Shown piece after piece: positions 46,942-55,779 of a stretch of DNA of 64,000 nt. The notes beneath the pieces were generated by a model. That model was not told where the DNA came from, searched no databases, and worked only from the letters and a program-made list of their open reading frames with translations. The translations under genes were made by a program, and so were the position numbers. The stretch's first letter is position 1. The number at the start of each line of letters is the position of its first letter. Source of the DNA: Hyphomicrobiales bacterium (GTDB taxonomy: Bacteria > Pseudomonadota > Alphaproteobacteria > MED-G09); assembly GCA_028339975.1 (NCBI GenBank), contig JAOLDG010000006.1, positions 1-64,000 on the forward strand, read 5' to 3'.

Positions 46942-49900
46942 GTGGATTTTAAAAAATTACGTATTTCAAATTTCAAATCCTTTGTTGATCCTGTTGAGGT
47001 TAATATAGGAAAAGGATTGACTGGTGTTGTTGGGCCTAACGGTTGCGGTAAATCAAATCTTGTAGAAGCTCTTAGATGGGCAATGGGAGAAACATCATAT
47101 AAATCAATGCGTACATCTTCTATGGATGATGTTATTTTTTCTGGAACAGAAAATAGACCTGCAAGAAATTTTGCTGAGGTTTCATTAGTTCTTGATAATA
47201 AGGAAAGAAATGCTCCAAATGAATACAATAATGACGATATTGTTGAGGTTACTCGTAGAATAGAAAGGGAATCTGGTTCAGCATATAGAATTAATGGAAA
47301 GGATATAAGGGCCAGAGATGTCCAAATGCTTTTTGCAGATGTATCCACCGGAGCTAGGTCGCCTTCGTTAGTACGACAAGGCCAAATTGATGAGTTAATT
47401 AGTCAAAAGCCAGAGCAAAGAAGAAGAATTCTAGAGGAGGCAGCAGGTATATCAGGTTTTCATGTTAGGCGTCATGAGGCTGAGTTAAGGCTAAATGCTG
47501 CTCATACAAATCTTGAGCGTCTAGATGATGTTTTAAAGGAATTATCATCTCAAATGAGGTCTCTTAAAAAACAAGCTAGGGAAGCAAATAGATATAAATC
47601 CTTGTCTGAAGAAATTAGGAATGCTCAATCAGTTGTTTTGGCGGTAAAATATGAAACTGTCAACGAACAACTAGATGAGTCAAAAAAACAATTTAATAAT
47701 GCAATTAGAAAGCATCAAGAGGCGGTAAAAGAAGTTGCTTCACTAAATTCAAACGAAATTTCACTTCAAAGTGAGCTAGCACCGTTAAGAGAGAAGGTAA
47801 CGGTAGATTCCGCAAAATTACAACGCTTACTAATTGAAATGGAGGGTTTAGACAAAGAGATTTTAAGACAAAAAGAACGATCTGGTGAGCTGAGCAGATT
47901 CATAGATTCGACAACTTCTCAACTAGCTAGAGAAAATGATATTTTAAAAGATTTAAAGGATTTACTTTCAAGGCATGGCGATAATGAAATCAATATCAAA
48001 AGAAAGCAAGGTTTAGAAAACTCTATAAGTAATAGAGCAAATGATTTGATTAAAAATAATACCTTATTAAGTGATTTCTCTAATATTTATTCTAAGAAAG
48101 AAAATATTGAAAAAATTATAAGTTCAGGCAATGATTTAAAGCAAAATATTTTGTCTCAAATTAAAAGAGAAAACGATCTTCTGGCTGATTTAAGTATATC
48201 AATCGATAGCGATGCTGAGAAAAATACTATTAAGGAAAAAGAAAAGATCATTACTGAGGAGATAGAAACTAAAGTTACTCATTTAAAAGAAAATGATGAT
48301 TTTGTTAATAAAATGATTTCAATTTACTCTCAAAAAGAGACTCTAAGTAGAGTAATCGGGGCAAGTTTTAATACTAACGACTCTTTGATTGATGAGCTTA
48401 ATGTTAAGCCAGGATATGAAAATGCATTAGACGCATTATTAGGCGATGAATTATATTATTCGATAAATGATAAAGAGCCAGTATATTGGAAATCACTCGA
48501 TGAGTTTGTTGATAATGCTGATCTTCCTGATGGGAGCGAAGCATTATCAAAATATGTAACTGGATCCTCAGCAATAAAAAGGCGTATTAGCCAAACAGGA
48601 ATTGTAGCTAGAGAAAATGGAATAAAATTAATTTCCAAACTTAAATATGGGCAATGCCTTGTTTCAAAAGAAGGCGATTTATGGCGCTGGGATGGTTTAG
48701 TTGCTGCCTCAAAGTCATCAAGCTCTGCTGCCGAAAGGCTTCAAAATAGAAATCAACTTGAGGATATTCTTAAGACGATTGATGAGTTTGAAGAGAAATT
48801 CAAAAGTATTAATATAATTAAAGAAAAAAGTATAAAGATCCAAAATGATATTACTAATCTAAAAATAGAACTTGATAGGGTTAATACTGAGATTAACAAT
48901 AAAGTTAACCTGGATAAAAAAATATCTCTTTCAAAAGAGGAATTATCAAGCTTAAATTTAAGATTGGTTGATTTCAATAAGGATAGTTTAGAAAATCTAG
49001 AGCAGTTAGATGTTATTAATGCTTCAATTATTGACTTTGAAGCAAAATTTAAAACTATTGATAGCGTAAGGGACGAAAGTGAAAAAATTCAAGATGATAT
49101 TACTAAATTCAAAATAGAATTAGACAGAATAAATTCTGAGATCAGCAATAAAGATGATTTGGATAAAAAAATACCTGAAACTGAGAATCAAATTTTAGAG
49201 CTTGATACTCGCTTAAAAAGCCTAAAGGATGAAAAATTAAAAATTATAGATCTACCTGATGAAGTTGAAAACAAAAAAAATTCATTACAAACCCTAATAG
49301 AGAAATCAAAGATTTTAAAATCATCTTCCGAGGATAATTTTATTAAATTAGAAAATCAGTTAAATGAAATTAGAATTAAGGCAAAAGATGCTGCTGAAAA
49401 AGAAGCGCAAGCTCGAGAAACAGAGGGTAGATTGGAGATTTTTTCACAAAATAATAACGATAAAAGAAAGGAAGTTGAATCCCTAATCAATAAAGAACTT
49501 AATATAAATTTTGATGAATTGATAAAAATCATTAATTTTTCTGACGATAATCCTAGGCCTAGTGAAATAAATGCTGAACAAAATTATGAACGATTTAAGA
49601 ATGAAAGAGAGCTTTTGGGGGGTGTTAACTTAAGAGCTGAATATGAATTAGATGATATTCAAGAGAGGTTTGATGAAACAAAATCAGAAAGAGAGGATTT
49701 AGATAAAGCAATTTCAGAGCTTAAGAAAGGAATTAGCGGACTTAATCAAGAGAGCAGAGAGCGAATGAAGCTTGCTTTTGAGAAAGTAAATTCTAAATTT
49801 CAAGAAGTTTTCAAAAAATTATTTGGCGGAGGAAGTGCTGAGTTAAATTTTGTAGACTCTGATGACCCTTTGGAGGCTGGCCTGGAAATGTTAGCTCAGC

Positions 49901-50241
49901 CACCTGGTAAAAAATTAAAATCAATGGACTCACTTTCAGGAGGTGAAAAGGCACTTACAGCAACCTCATTGATATTTGCTGTATTTTTAACTAATCCATC
50001 TCCTATTTGTGTTCTTGACGAGGTTGACGCTCCGCTAGATGATGCAAATGTTGAGAGATTTTGTGACTTGATTGATGAGATGTCCAAAAGTGTAAATACA
50101 AGGTTTCTTATAATAACTCATCACGCCTTAACAATGTCTAGGATGGATAGGCTTTTCGGTGTTACTATGCAGGAAAAAGGAGTTAGCAAGCTTGTTTCAG
50201 TTGATTTAAGTACAGCAGAGAAATTCCGAAAGCTAGCTTAA
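46942..50241 (+). CDS. smc: Chromosome segregation protein SMC
   Basis: 1099-residue SMC ATPase that condenses and organises the chromosome. The N-terminal head has Walker A GPNGCGKS (31-38) and RQGQIDELI. Long coiled coils flank a hinge (about 455-560). The C-terminal head has the signature LSGGEKA (998-1004) and Walker B VLDEVDAPLDD (about 1022-1032). GTG start with AAGAGGA 6-8 bp upstream. A tandem duplication of about 83 residues is visible in the second coil (613-695 versus 696-778). ScpA and ScpB are not in the window. Confidence 0.96.
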   Translation: MDFKKLRISNFKSFVDPVEVNIGKGLTGVVGPNGCGKSNLVEALRWAMGETSYKSMRTSSMDDVIFSGTENRPARNFAEVSLVLDNKERNAPNEYNNDDIVEVTRRIERESGSAYRINGKDIRARDVQMLFADVSTGARSPSLVRQGQIDELISQKPEQRRRILEEAAGISGFHVRRHEAELRLNAAHTNLERLDDVLKELSSQMRSLKKQAREANRYKSLSEEIRNAQSVVLAVKYETVNEQLDESKKQFNNAIRKHQEAVKEVASLNSNEISLQSELAPLREKVTVDSAKLQRLLIEMEGLDKEILRQKERSGELSRFIDSTTSQLARENDILKDLKDLLSRHGDNEINIKRKQGLENSISNRANDLIKNNTLLSDFSNIYSKKENIEKIISSGNDLKQNILSQIKRENDLLADLSISIDSDAEKNTIKEKEKIITEEIETKVTHLKENDDFVNKMISIYSQKETLSRVIGASFNTNDSLIDELNVKPGYENALDALLGDELYYSINDKEPVYWKSLDEFVDNADLPDGSEALSKYVTGSSAIKRRISQTGIVARENGIKLISKLKYGQCLVSKEGDLWRWDGLVAASKSSSSAAERLQNRNQLEDILKTIDEFEEKFKSINIIKEKSIKIQNDITNLKIELDRVNTEINNKVNLDKKISLSKEELSSLNLRLVDFNKDSLENLEQLDVINASIIDFEAKFKTIDSVRDESEKIQDDITKFKIELDRINSEISNKDDLDKKIPETENQILELDTRLKSLKDEKLKIIDLPDEVENKKNSLQTLIEKSKILKSSSEDNFIKLENQLNEIRIKAKDAAEKEAQARETEGRLEIFSQNNNDKRKEVESLINKELNINFDELIKIINFSDDNPRPSEINAEQNYERFKNERELLGGVNLRAEYELDDIQERFDETKSEREDLDKAISELKKGISGLNQESRERMKLAFEKVNSKFQEVFKKLFGGGSAELNFVDSDDPLEAGLEMLAQPPGKKLKSMDSLSGGEKALTATSLIFAVFLTNPSPICVLDEVDAPLDDANVERFCDLIDEMSKSVNTRFLIITHHALTMSRMDRLFGVTMQEKGVSKLVSVDLSTAEKFRKLA
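48778..49275 (+). repeat. Two diverged 249-bp tandem repeats inside smc
   Basis: The protein segment from Ile613 and that from Ile696 align without gaps for about 60 residues: FEEKFKSI/FEAKFKTI, IQNDITNLKIELDRVNTEI/IQDDITKFKIELDRINSEI, NLDKKI/DLDKKI. The offset is 83 residues (249 bp). Both the DNA and protein similarity decay toward the end of each unit. It is an in-frame duplication within the C-terminal coiled coil. Confidence 0.85.
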
Positions 50242-50276
50242 TAATATGTAATATATTTTCGTTATAGGTGATTATT

Positions 50277-50609
50277 TTGAATCCTAAGAATATGAAATTA
50301 GAAAATGAAGCAAATAAATCCTCTAAAAATACTTCTGATGTTATTGATCGTGTTAACAAAATAAAGTCTCAAGAAAGCTTAATTCGAACATCAGATAATA
50401 TAGAAAAACGAGGAAAATCCCTAGGTTTAGCATTTCGATTAAGCACTGAACTTGTTTCAGGAATCGTAGTCGGAGGTGTTATGGGGTGGTCTATTGATAA
50501 GTGGCTAGGAACTAAACCATGGTTTCTTCTAATATTTTTTATTTTAGGTATTGCAGCAGGAATTATAAATGTTATTAAGACTGCTAAGAGTATGAATAGT
50601 GAGTCTTAA
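50277..50609 (+). CDS. atpI: ATP synthase protein I (AtpI)
   Basis: About 110-residue AtpI with two transmembrane helices (about 55-75 and 83-103), GGVMGWSIDKWLGTKPWFLL between and around them, and a charged N-terminus. It helps assemble the c-ring. The open frame starts at GTG 50268, but AGGTG (50266-50270) serves better as ribosome-binding site for TTG 50277. First gene of the Fo operon, 35 bp after smc. Confidence 0.88.
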   Translation: MNPKNMKLENEANKSSKNTSDVIDRVNKIKSQESLIRTSDNIEKRGKSLGLAFRLSTELVSGIVVGGVMGWSIDKWLGTKPWFLLIFFILGIAAGIINVIKTAKSMNSES

Positions 50610-50625
50610 TCTCAAAGGTTTATAA

Positions 50626-51399
50626 ATGGCTTCAGCAGAAAATTTAGATGGTCATCATGGCGCAGGATCCTTTCCTGCAGACCCAATGCACCAATTTGAA
50701 ATTGCTAGATATGTAGATATTAATATCGGTGGTTTTGATTTGTCTTTTACTAACTCATCTTTATTTATGGTAATTGCTGTAACTCTTATAAGTTTTTTCT
50801 CTATATTTTTTGTTAGAAAACAAGCTCTCATTCCATCAAGGATGCAGTCACTTGTTGAGCTTTCTTATGAGTTTGTTTCAAATATGGTAAGACAAAACGT
50901 TGGACAAGAAGGAAAAAAATATTTTCCATTTATTTTTACAATATTTATGTTTGTTCTTTTTTTAAATATGCTTGGTATGATGCCTTATAGCTTCACTGTT
51001 ACAAGTCATATTGCCGTAACATTTGCATTAGCATTTTTAATATTTTTACTAGTAACTGTTGTTGGTTTTGTAAAGCATGGCTTAGGTTTTTTAGGCTATT
51101 TTGCTCCTAAGGGCGTCCCTGTTTTTATGTTACCTCTTCTTGTTATAATTGAAGTTATCTCATATTTTACAAGACCAATTAGTCTTTCAGTAAGATTATT
51201 CGCTAATATGATGGCGGGTCATACAATGCTTAAAGTTTTTTCTGGTTTCGTAATTTCGATGGGAATTGCTGGCGGCTGGCTTCCTTTGGGTGTAATGGTT
51301 GCATTTACAGGTTTAGAAATACTAATTGCTTTTTTACAAGCGTATGTTTTTACAATTTTAACATGTATTTATTTAAATGATTCATTGCATATGCATTAG
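50626..51399 (+). CDS. atpB: ATP synthase Fo subunit a
   Basis: 257-residue membrane subunit forming the proton half-channels against the c-ring. About six helices are seen. The essential Arg190 is in SVRLFANMMAGH, followed by the C-terminal helix pair LEILIAFLQAYVFTILT. It follows atpI by 16 bp and precedes atpE by 45 bp. F1 genes are not in the window, as expected for the split alphaproteobacterial arrangement. Confidence 0.97.
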   Translation: MASAENLDGHHGAGSFPADPMHQFEIARYVDINIGGFDLSFTNSSLFMVIAVTLISFFSIFFVRKQALIPSRMQSLVELSYEFVSNMVRQNVGQEGKKYFPFIFTIFMFVLFLNMLGMMPYSFTVTSHIAVTFALAFLIFLLVTVVGFVKHGLGFLGYFAPKGVPVFMLPLLVIIEVISYFTRPISLSVRLFANMMAGHTMLKVFSGFVISMGIAGGWLPLGVMVAFTGLEILIAFLQAYVFTILTCIYLNDSLHMH

Positions 51400-51444
51400 G
51401 TTTTATTATAAACATTATTAACTAATTTAATTAAGGAGAATAAA

Positions 51445-51672
51445 ATGGAAGCAGAAGCAGCAAAATATATAGGTGCTGGAATAGCATGTTTAGCTTTAGC
51501 AGGAGCTGGTATTGGTATCGGACTAATATTCAGTAGTTACTTGCAAGGAGCATTAAGGAATCCGAGCGCCGCACAAGCACAATTTCCTAATTTGCTTTTA
51601 GGGTTTGCTTTAGCAGAGGCTACTGGCCTTTTTGGTCTTTTAGTTGCCTTAATACTTCTGTTTGTTGTTTAG
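51445..51672 (+). CDS. atpE: ATP synthase Fo subunit c
   Basis: 75-residue hairpin. Helix 1 is glycine-rich (GAGIACLALAGAGIGIG), the loop is ALRNPSAAQAQ, and helix 2 carries the proton-binding Glu58 in GFALAEATGLF. Residues that would build a Na+ site (Gln in helix 1, Glu-Ser pair) are absent, so proton coupling is expected. A strong TAAGGAG precedes the ATG, fitting high expression of the multi-copy c subunit. Confidence 0.97.
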   Translation: MEAEAAKYIGAGIACLALAGAGIGIGLIFSSYLQGALRNPSAAQAQFPNLLLGFALAEATGLFGLLVALILLFVV

Positions 51673-51687
51673 TAAGGGCTAGATTTA

Positions 51688-52167
51688 ATGCCTCAACTAG
51701 ACTTTACAACATTTCTACCTCAACTTTTTTGGCTTTTTTTAAGTCTTTCTGTACTCTACGTAGTTCTATCAAGAATTGCTTTACCAAGGATTTCAGATGT
51801 TATTGAGGAAAGAAAAGATACTATTACAGATGATTTAGATGAGGCTAAATCCCTCTCTTTAGAGGCCGAGGGTGTTGTAGAGGATTTGCGAATAAAAATT
51901 GAAGAAGCAAAGCTACAATCGCAAAAGAATTTGATGACTGAAAGACAAAAAAGCTTAGAAAAAATTTCTTTAAAAAGAAAAGAATTTGAAGATAAGGCTT
52001 TGAAAGATATCACCTCATCAGAAAATACAATAACTGAAAGTAAGCATTCAGCATTAAAGGATATATCTCTTGTTGCCGAAGATATTGCTGAAGAAATGCT
52101 TAATAATCTTTTTATAAAGAAAGTTGAAAAGAAAGATTTAAGCAAGTTCTCAAAAAATCTAAATTAA
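51688..52167 (+). CDS. atpF': ATP synthase Fo subunit b'
   Basis: 159 residues: one N-terminal membrane helix (FLPQLFWLFLSLSVLYVVLS) followed by a long charged helix for the peripheral stalk. The sequence LPRISDVIEERKDTITDDLDEA is typical of b' proteins. Heterodimeric b/b' stalks mark alphaproteobacteria and phototrophs. It lies 15 bp after atpE and 12 bp before atpF. Confidence 0.93.
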   Translation: MPQLDFTTFLPQLFWLFLSLSVLYVVLSRIALPRISDVIEERKDTITDDLDEAKSLSLEAEGVVEDLRIKIEEAKLQSQKNLMTERQKSLEKISLKRKEFEDKALKDITSSENTITESKHSALKDISLVAEDIAEEMLNNLFIKKVEKKDLSKFSKNLN

Positions 52168-52179
52168 GGATAACTTTTA

Positions 52180-52659
52180 ATGTTTGATGCAACTTTTTTC
52201 GTAGCCGTTTCATTTTTTCTTTTTGTAGGTTTTGTTGTTTGGGCTGGTTTTCCTACTCTAGTATTAAATGCATTAGATGAAAGATCTGAAGCTATCCAAA
52301 AGGAACTTGACGAAGCCAGAATTCTTCATGAAGAGGCCCAGTCACTTTTAGCTAAAGAAAAAAGAAAGCTTGAGAAATGTGATGAAGAGGTTCAAGAAAT
52401 TTTAAAAAGAGCCTCTGATCAAGCCCTAATTTTAGCGGAAGATTCTAAGAAAGCTCTTAAAGAGGAAATTCAAAGAAAGCAAAAGCAAGCTGATTTAAAA
52501 ATTTCACAAGCAAGAGACGAGGCTATTAGAGAAGTTAGATCAAAAGCTACTGATTTATCAGTCATAATTGCTCGAGAATATCTTAAAGAAAATATTGATG
52601 ATAAAATATCATCTGATTTGATAGATAATAGTATTGAAGAATTAAAAAGAAATCTTTGA
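52180..52659 (+). CDS. atpF: ATP synthase Fo subunit b
   Basis: 159 residues: N-terminal membrane helix (FFVAVSFFLFVGFVVWAG) then an extended helix with LDERSEAIQKELDEARILHEEAQSLL-type heptads, read as LDERSEAIQKELDEA. Partner of b' in the peripheral stalk. Last gene of atpI-B-E-F'-F. The TGA stop abuts the moaB stop on the other strand with no gap. Confidence 0.94.
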   Translation: MFDATFFVAVSFFLFVGFVVWAGFPTLVLNALDERSEAIQKELDEARILHEEAQSLLAKEKRKLEKCDEEVQEILKRASDQALILAEDSKKALKEEIQRKQKQADLKISQARDEAIREVRSKATDLSVIIAREYLKENIDDKISSDLIDNSIEELKRNL

Positions 52660-53190
52660 CTAGATATCTTCCTTAAGTCTCGGAAGTATATCAACAAAAT
52701 TGCATGGCTTATGTCTGCTGTCTAATTGGTGTAAAAGAATTTCATCCCAACCATCCTTTACAGCGCTAGGAGACCCAGGAAGAGCAAAGATAAATGTCTC
52801 TTTTAAGATCCCTGCTGTAGCTCTTGATTGTATAGTTGATGTGTTTATTTTACCAAAAGATATTTGATGGAATATTGTTGAAAATCCAGAAATAGTTTTT
52901 TCAAAAATCTCCTCTAACGCCTCTGGTGTTACATCAGTTTCGGTTAAACCAGTTCCTCCAGATGTTATTATGACGTCAACTTCTTTATTGCTGGACCAGC
53001 GAGTTACAATTTTCTTAATAGAATCTTTATTATCTTTCGTTATGTCTCTCTCAAATAATTTATGACCAAAACTTAAAATTCTTTCCTCCAACACATCACC
53101 TGACTTATCGTTTGACAAATTTCTTGAACTAGAAATAGTCAGTATACAAATATTAAGTTTTTTAAATTCCAATATATTATTTTCCTTCAT
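52660..53190 (-). CDS. moaB: Molybdenum cofactor biosynthesis protein B
   Basis: 176-residue MogA/MoaB-fold protein that adenylates molybdopterin or aids molybdate insertion. The MPT-binding SGGTGLTETDVTPEAL motif is intact, followed by ISFGKINTSTIQSRATAGI and LPGSPSAVKDGWDEIL. MoaB versus MogA cannot be decided by reading; length favours MoaB. It sits directly after the UDG-like gene (same strand, abutting) and complements moaD/moaE at 17 kb. Confidence 0.93.
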   Translation of the reverse strand: MKENNILEFKKLNICILTISSSRNLSNDKSGDVLEERILSFGHKLFERDITKDNKDSIKKIVTRWSSNKEVDVIITSGGTGLTETDVTPEALEEIFEKTISGFSTIFHQISFGKINTSTIQSRATAGILKETFIFALPGSPSAVKDGWDEILLHQLDSRHKPCNFVDILPRLKEDI

Positions 53191-53940
53191 CTATAGTAAT
53201 TCCTCAATTTTGTCTTTTAAGTTTAGAACATCTTTCCAAGTTTCCCTCTTATACTCCGGTCTCCTTATCAAGAACCCTGGATCGAGAAGTGTTAAGCAAG
53301 GTAAAGACTGTTCTCCCAATATATAATTTAACCATTTTCCTCTTTTCTTCATCATTCCATCATCATCATCTAATAAATACTTTAATGGGTCTGAGCCAAG
53401 AAGAATGAGAATTTTAGGATTAATAATTTCAATATGTTTTTTTAATATCGGCAATAGAGTATTTTTTTCATCTAAAGTGAGATTTCTTTCACCAGGGATT
53501 TTCCAAGGTATAACCGGAGTTATATAAACTGAAGATCTTAAAAGACCAGCTGCAGAAAGAATATTATTAAAAAGTTCCCCATTTTTTTCAACAAGTGGTT
53601 TTCCAAGATTATCCTCGATTGAATCAGGGATATTTGAAATGACCATAATATTAGAACTACTATCCCCATCAGAAAATATTAAATTTTTTGATGATTTTTG
53701 AAGATTACAGAAATTATTTTCTTTTAAATTTTTTTTTAATTCTTCTAATGTTTTAATAGTCTTTAATTCATCATTCAAAGAATTATTTTCAAATATCTCA
53801 GAAGATTTTGAGGAATTCTCATTTGTATGATTTTGGTTATTACCCTCTTCTTGATAGAGCTTATTATTTGGATTATCTCCTATAGTAACATCAATACCTG
53901 CTTCAATTTGCCATTTGAGATCATCTAAAAGTTTACGCAT
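53191..53940 (-). CDS. Uracil-DNA glycosylase superfamily protein with eroded motifs
   Basis: About 249 residues. The C-terminal 150 align with family 4-type UDGs: IMVISNIPDSIEDNLGKPL at the GEAPG...EDxxGxPF position, YITPVIPWKIPGERNLT, INPKILILLG, and DPGFLIRRPEYKRETW. The catalytic GEAPG motif reads SNIPD and the HPxxLLR motif reads DPGFLIR. Of the four Fe-S cysteines at most one (FCNLQKS) remains. The N-terminal 75 residues are polar, Asn/Ser-rich. Glycosylase activity is doubtful. ATG 53940 (MRKLLDDLKWQIEAG) is preferred to 53952. Confidence 0.75.
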   Translation of the reverse strand: MRKLLDDLKWQIEAGIDVTIGDNPNNKLYQEEGNNQNHTNENSSKSSEIFENNSLNDELKTIKTLEELKKNLKENNFCNLQKSSKNLIFSDGDSSSNIMVISNIPDSIEDNLGKPLVEKNGELFNNILSAAGLLRSSVYITPVIPWKIPGERNLTLDEKNTLLPILKKHIEIINPKILILLGSDPLKYLLDDDDGMMKKRGKWLNYILGEQSLPCLTLLDPGFLIRRPEYKRETWKDVLNLKDKIEELL

Positions 53941-54051
53941 ATTAAGTATCATTTATTTAAATAGTATATTAATTTATTATTTATAATATAAATAGTATTT
54001 ATTAATTATATCAGTTTCATTTGATTATCAAACTATGTTAAATGTTAAAAC

Positions 54052-55764
54052 ATGGAAAAGATACCTATTAATGAAGTTAACGCCAGACAAGGACAAGTGT
54101 TAGATTCATCATCAAGAGAATCAATGGAATACGATGTTCTAATTGTTGGCGCAGGACCTGCTGGCTTATCAGCCGCTATTCAACTAAAGCAATTATCGCA
54201 AAAAAATGATTTAGACCTGTCTGTTTGTGTATTGGAAAAAGCAAGTGAAGTTGGAACTCATATTCTTTCTGGTGCTGTTATAGAAACAATAGCGCTAGAT
54301 AGATTGTTACCTAATTGGAAAGAGCTTGATAGTCCAATAAAAACTAAGGTTAAAAAAGACAAACTCTCATACTTTGGAAAAGATTGGTCTTTTTCAATTC
54401 CTCAGTTTCTTTTACCACCCCTAATGAAGAATCATGGAAATTATATAGTAAGTCTTGGAAATGTTTGTAAGTGGTTAGGTGATGTTGCGGAAGGGTTAGG
54501 AGTTGAGATCTATCCTGGTTTCAGTGCTGCAGAAGTTCTATTTGATGAAAATCAACGAGTAAAAGGCGTTGCAACAGGTGATATGGGTGTATCAAAAGAA
54601 GGTTTAGCAAAAGATTCTTGGGAAAGTGGAATGGAATTACATGCTAAGTATACCCTGTTTTCAGAGGGTACAAGAGGGTCTCTTTCAAAATTTCTTATTG
54701 ATAATTTTAGCCTTTCTGAAGATAGTGATTATCAAAAATATGCCATTGGCCTTAAAGAGTTGTGGGAAATTAAGGAGGAAAATTTTACAGACGGTTTAGT
54801 TGAGCACTCTATGGGGTGGCCATTAACTGATGAGACTAATGGTGGATCATTTTTATATCATTTTGATAAAAATCTAGTTTCAATTGGGTACGTTATTCAT
54901 TTAAATTATACTAACCCTTACGTATCGCCCTTTGATGAGTTTCAGCAATTCAAAACTCACCCTTCTGTAAAGAAAGTTCTAAAGGGAGGTAAAAGAATTT
55001 CATATGGTGCTAGAGCTATAACTACAGGAGGATATCAATCTGTTCCTAAATTATACTTCCCGGGTGGTGCATTAATTGGTTGTTCTGCAGGATTTTTAAA
55101 TTATCCAAAGATTAAAGGTACACATAATGCTATGGAGTCAGGAATGTTGGCTGCAGAAGCAATTATTGATAATTATGTCTCTGGTAGCCAAGAAAAAGAT
55201 CTTATAAATTATCAAGAAAAATATGAAAATAGTAGAATTGCAAAAGAGCTTAAAAGAGTAAGAAATATTAAGCCTTATCAAGCAAGGTATGGACCTTTAA
55301 TTGGGACCTTACTTGGTGGGCTTGATATGTGGTTGAGTACTTTTGGAATAACAATACCATTTACCTTAGGTCATAACAAACCAGACCATAAAACACTAAG
55401 AAAAGCTTCAGAGTGTAATGAAATTGAATACTCTAAGCCAGACGGAGAATTTTCATTTGATAAATTGTCTTCAGTATTTTTGTCTAATACAAATCATGAA
55501 GAGGATCAGCCATCACATCTAACTCTCAAAGATGCATCTATACCTATTTCTTTTAACTTGCCTGAGTATGACGAACCTGCCCAAAGATATTGCCCTGCTG
55601 GCGTTTATGAAATAATTAAATCAGCGGAATCAAATGAGCCTTGCCTTCAAATTAATGCTCAAAATTGCGTTCATTGTAAAACATGCGATATTAAAGATCC
55701 TTCACAGAATATTAACTGGGTTGCTCCACAGGGCGGAGAGGGACCTCTATATGGTGGAATGTAA
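54052..55764 (+). CDS. Electron transfer flavoprotein-ubiquinone oxidoreductase
   Basis: 570-residue membrane-associated flavoprotein that passes electrons from ETF (fatty-acid, amino-acid and choline/glycine-betaine catabolism) to ubiquinone. The FAD dinucleotide motif is IVGAGPAGLSAAI. LEKASEVGTHILSGAV, FPGGALIGCSAGFLN and the C-terminal [4Fe-4S] ligands in RYCPAGVYE and CVHCKTCDIKDP are present. It ends with the conserved GGEGPLYGGM. Full length. It precedes ispE by 15 bp. Confidence 0.96.
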   Translation: MEKIPINEVNARQGQVLDSSSRESMEYDVLIVGAGPAGLSAAIQLKQLSQKNDLDLSVCVLEKASEVGTHILSGAVIETIALDRLLPNWKELDSPIKTKVKKDKLSYFGKDWSFSIPQFLLPPLMKNHGNYIVSLGNVCKWLGDVAEGLGVEIYPGFSAAEVLFDENQRVKGVATGDMGVSKEGLAKDSWESGMELHAKYTLFSEGTRGSLSKFLIDNFSLSEDSDYQKYAIGLKELWEIKEENFTDGLVEHSMGWPLTDETNGGSFLYHFDKNLVSIGYVIHLNYTNPYVSPFDEFQQFKTHPSVKKVLKGGKRISYGARAITTGGYQSVPKLYFPGGALIGCSAGFLNYPKIKGTHNAMESGMLAAEAIIDNYVSGSQEKDLINYQEKYENSRIAKELKRVRNIKPYQARYGPLIGTLLGGLDMWLSTFGITIPFTLGHNKPDHKTLRKASECNEIEYSKPDGEFSFDKLSSVFLSNTNHEEDQPSHLTLKDASIPISFNLPEYDEPAQRYCPAGVYEIIKSAESNEPCLQINAQNCVHCKTCDIKDPSQNINWVAPQGGEGPLYGGM

Positions 55765-55779
55765 AAATTATTTACAGTC

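Noticed and set aside
46905-47348. 147-codon minus-strand frame over the dsbA/smc junction
   Set aside because: It lies opposite the conserved SMC head domain; sequence is a typical shadow frame.
51756-52145. 129-codon minus-strand frame opposite atpF'
   Set aside because: Caused by Lys/Glu-rich codons of the b' helix read in reverse as Ser/Phe/Leu.
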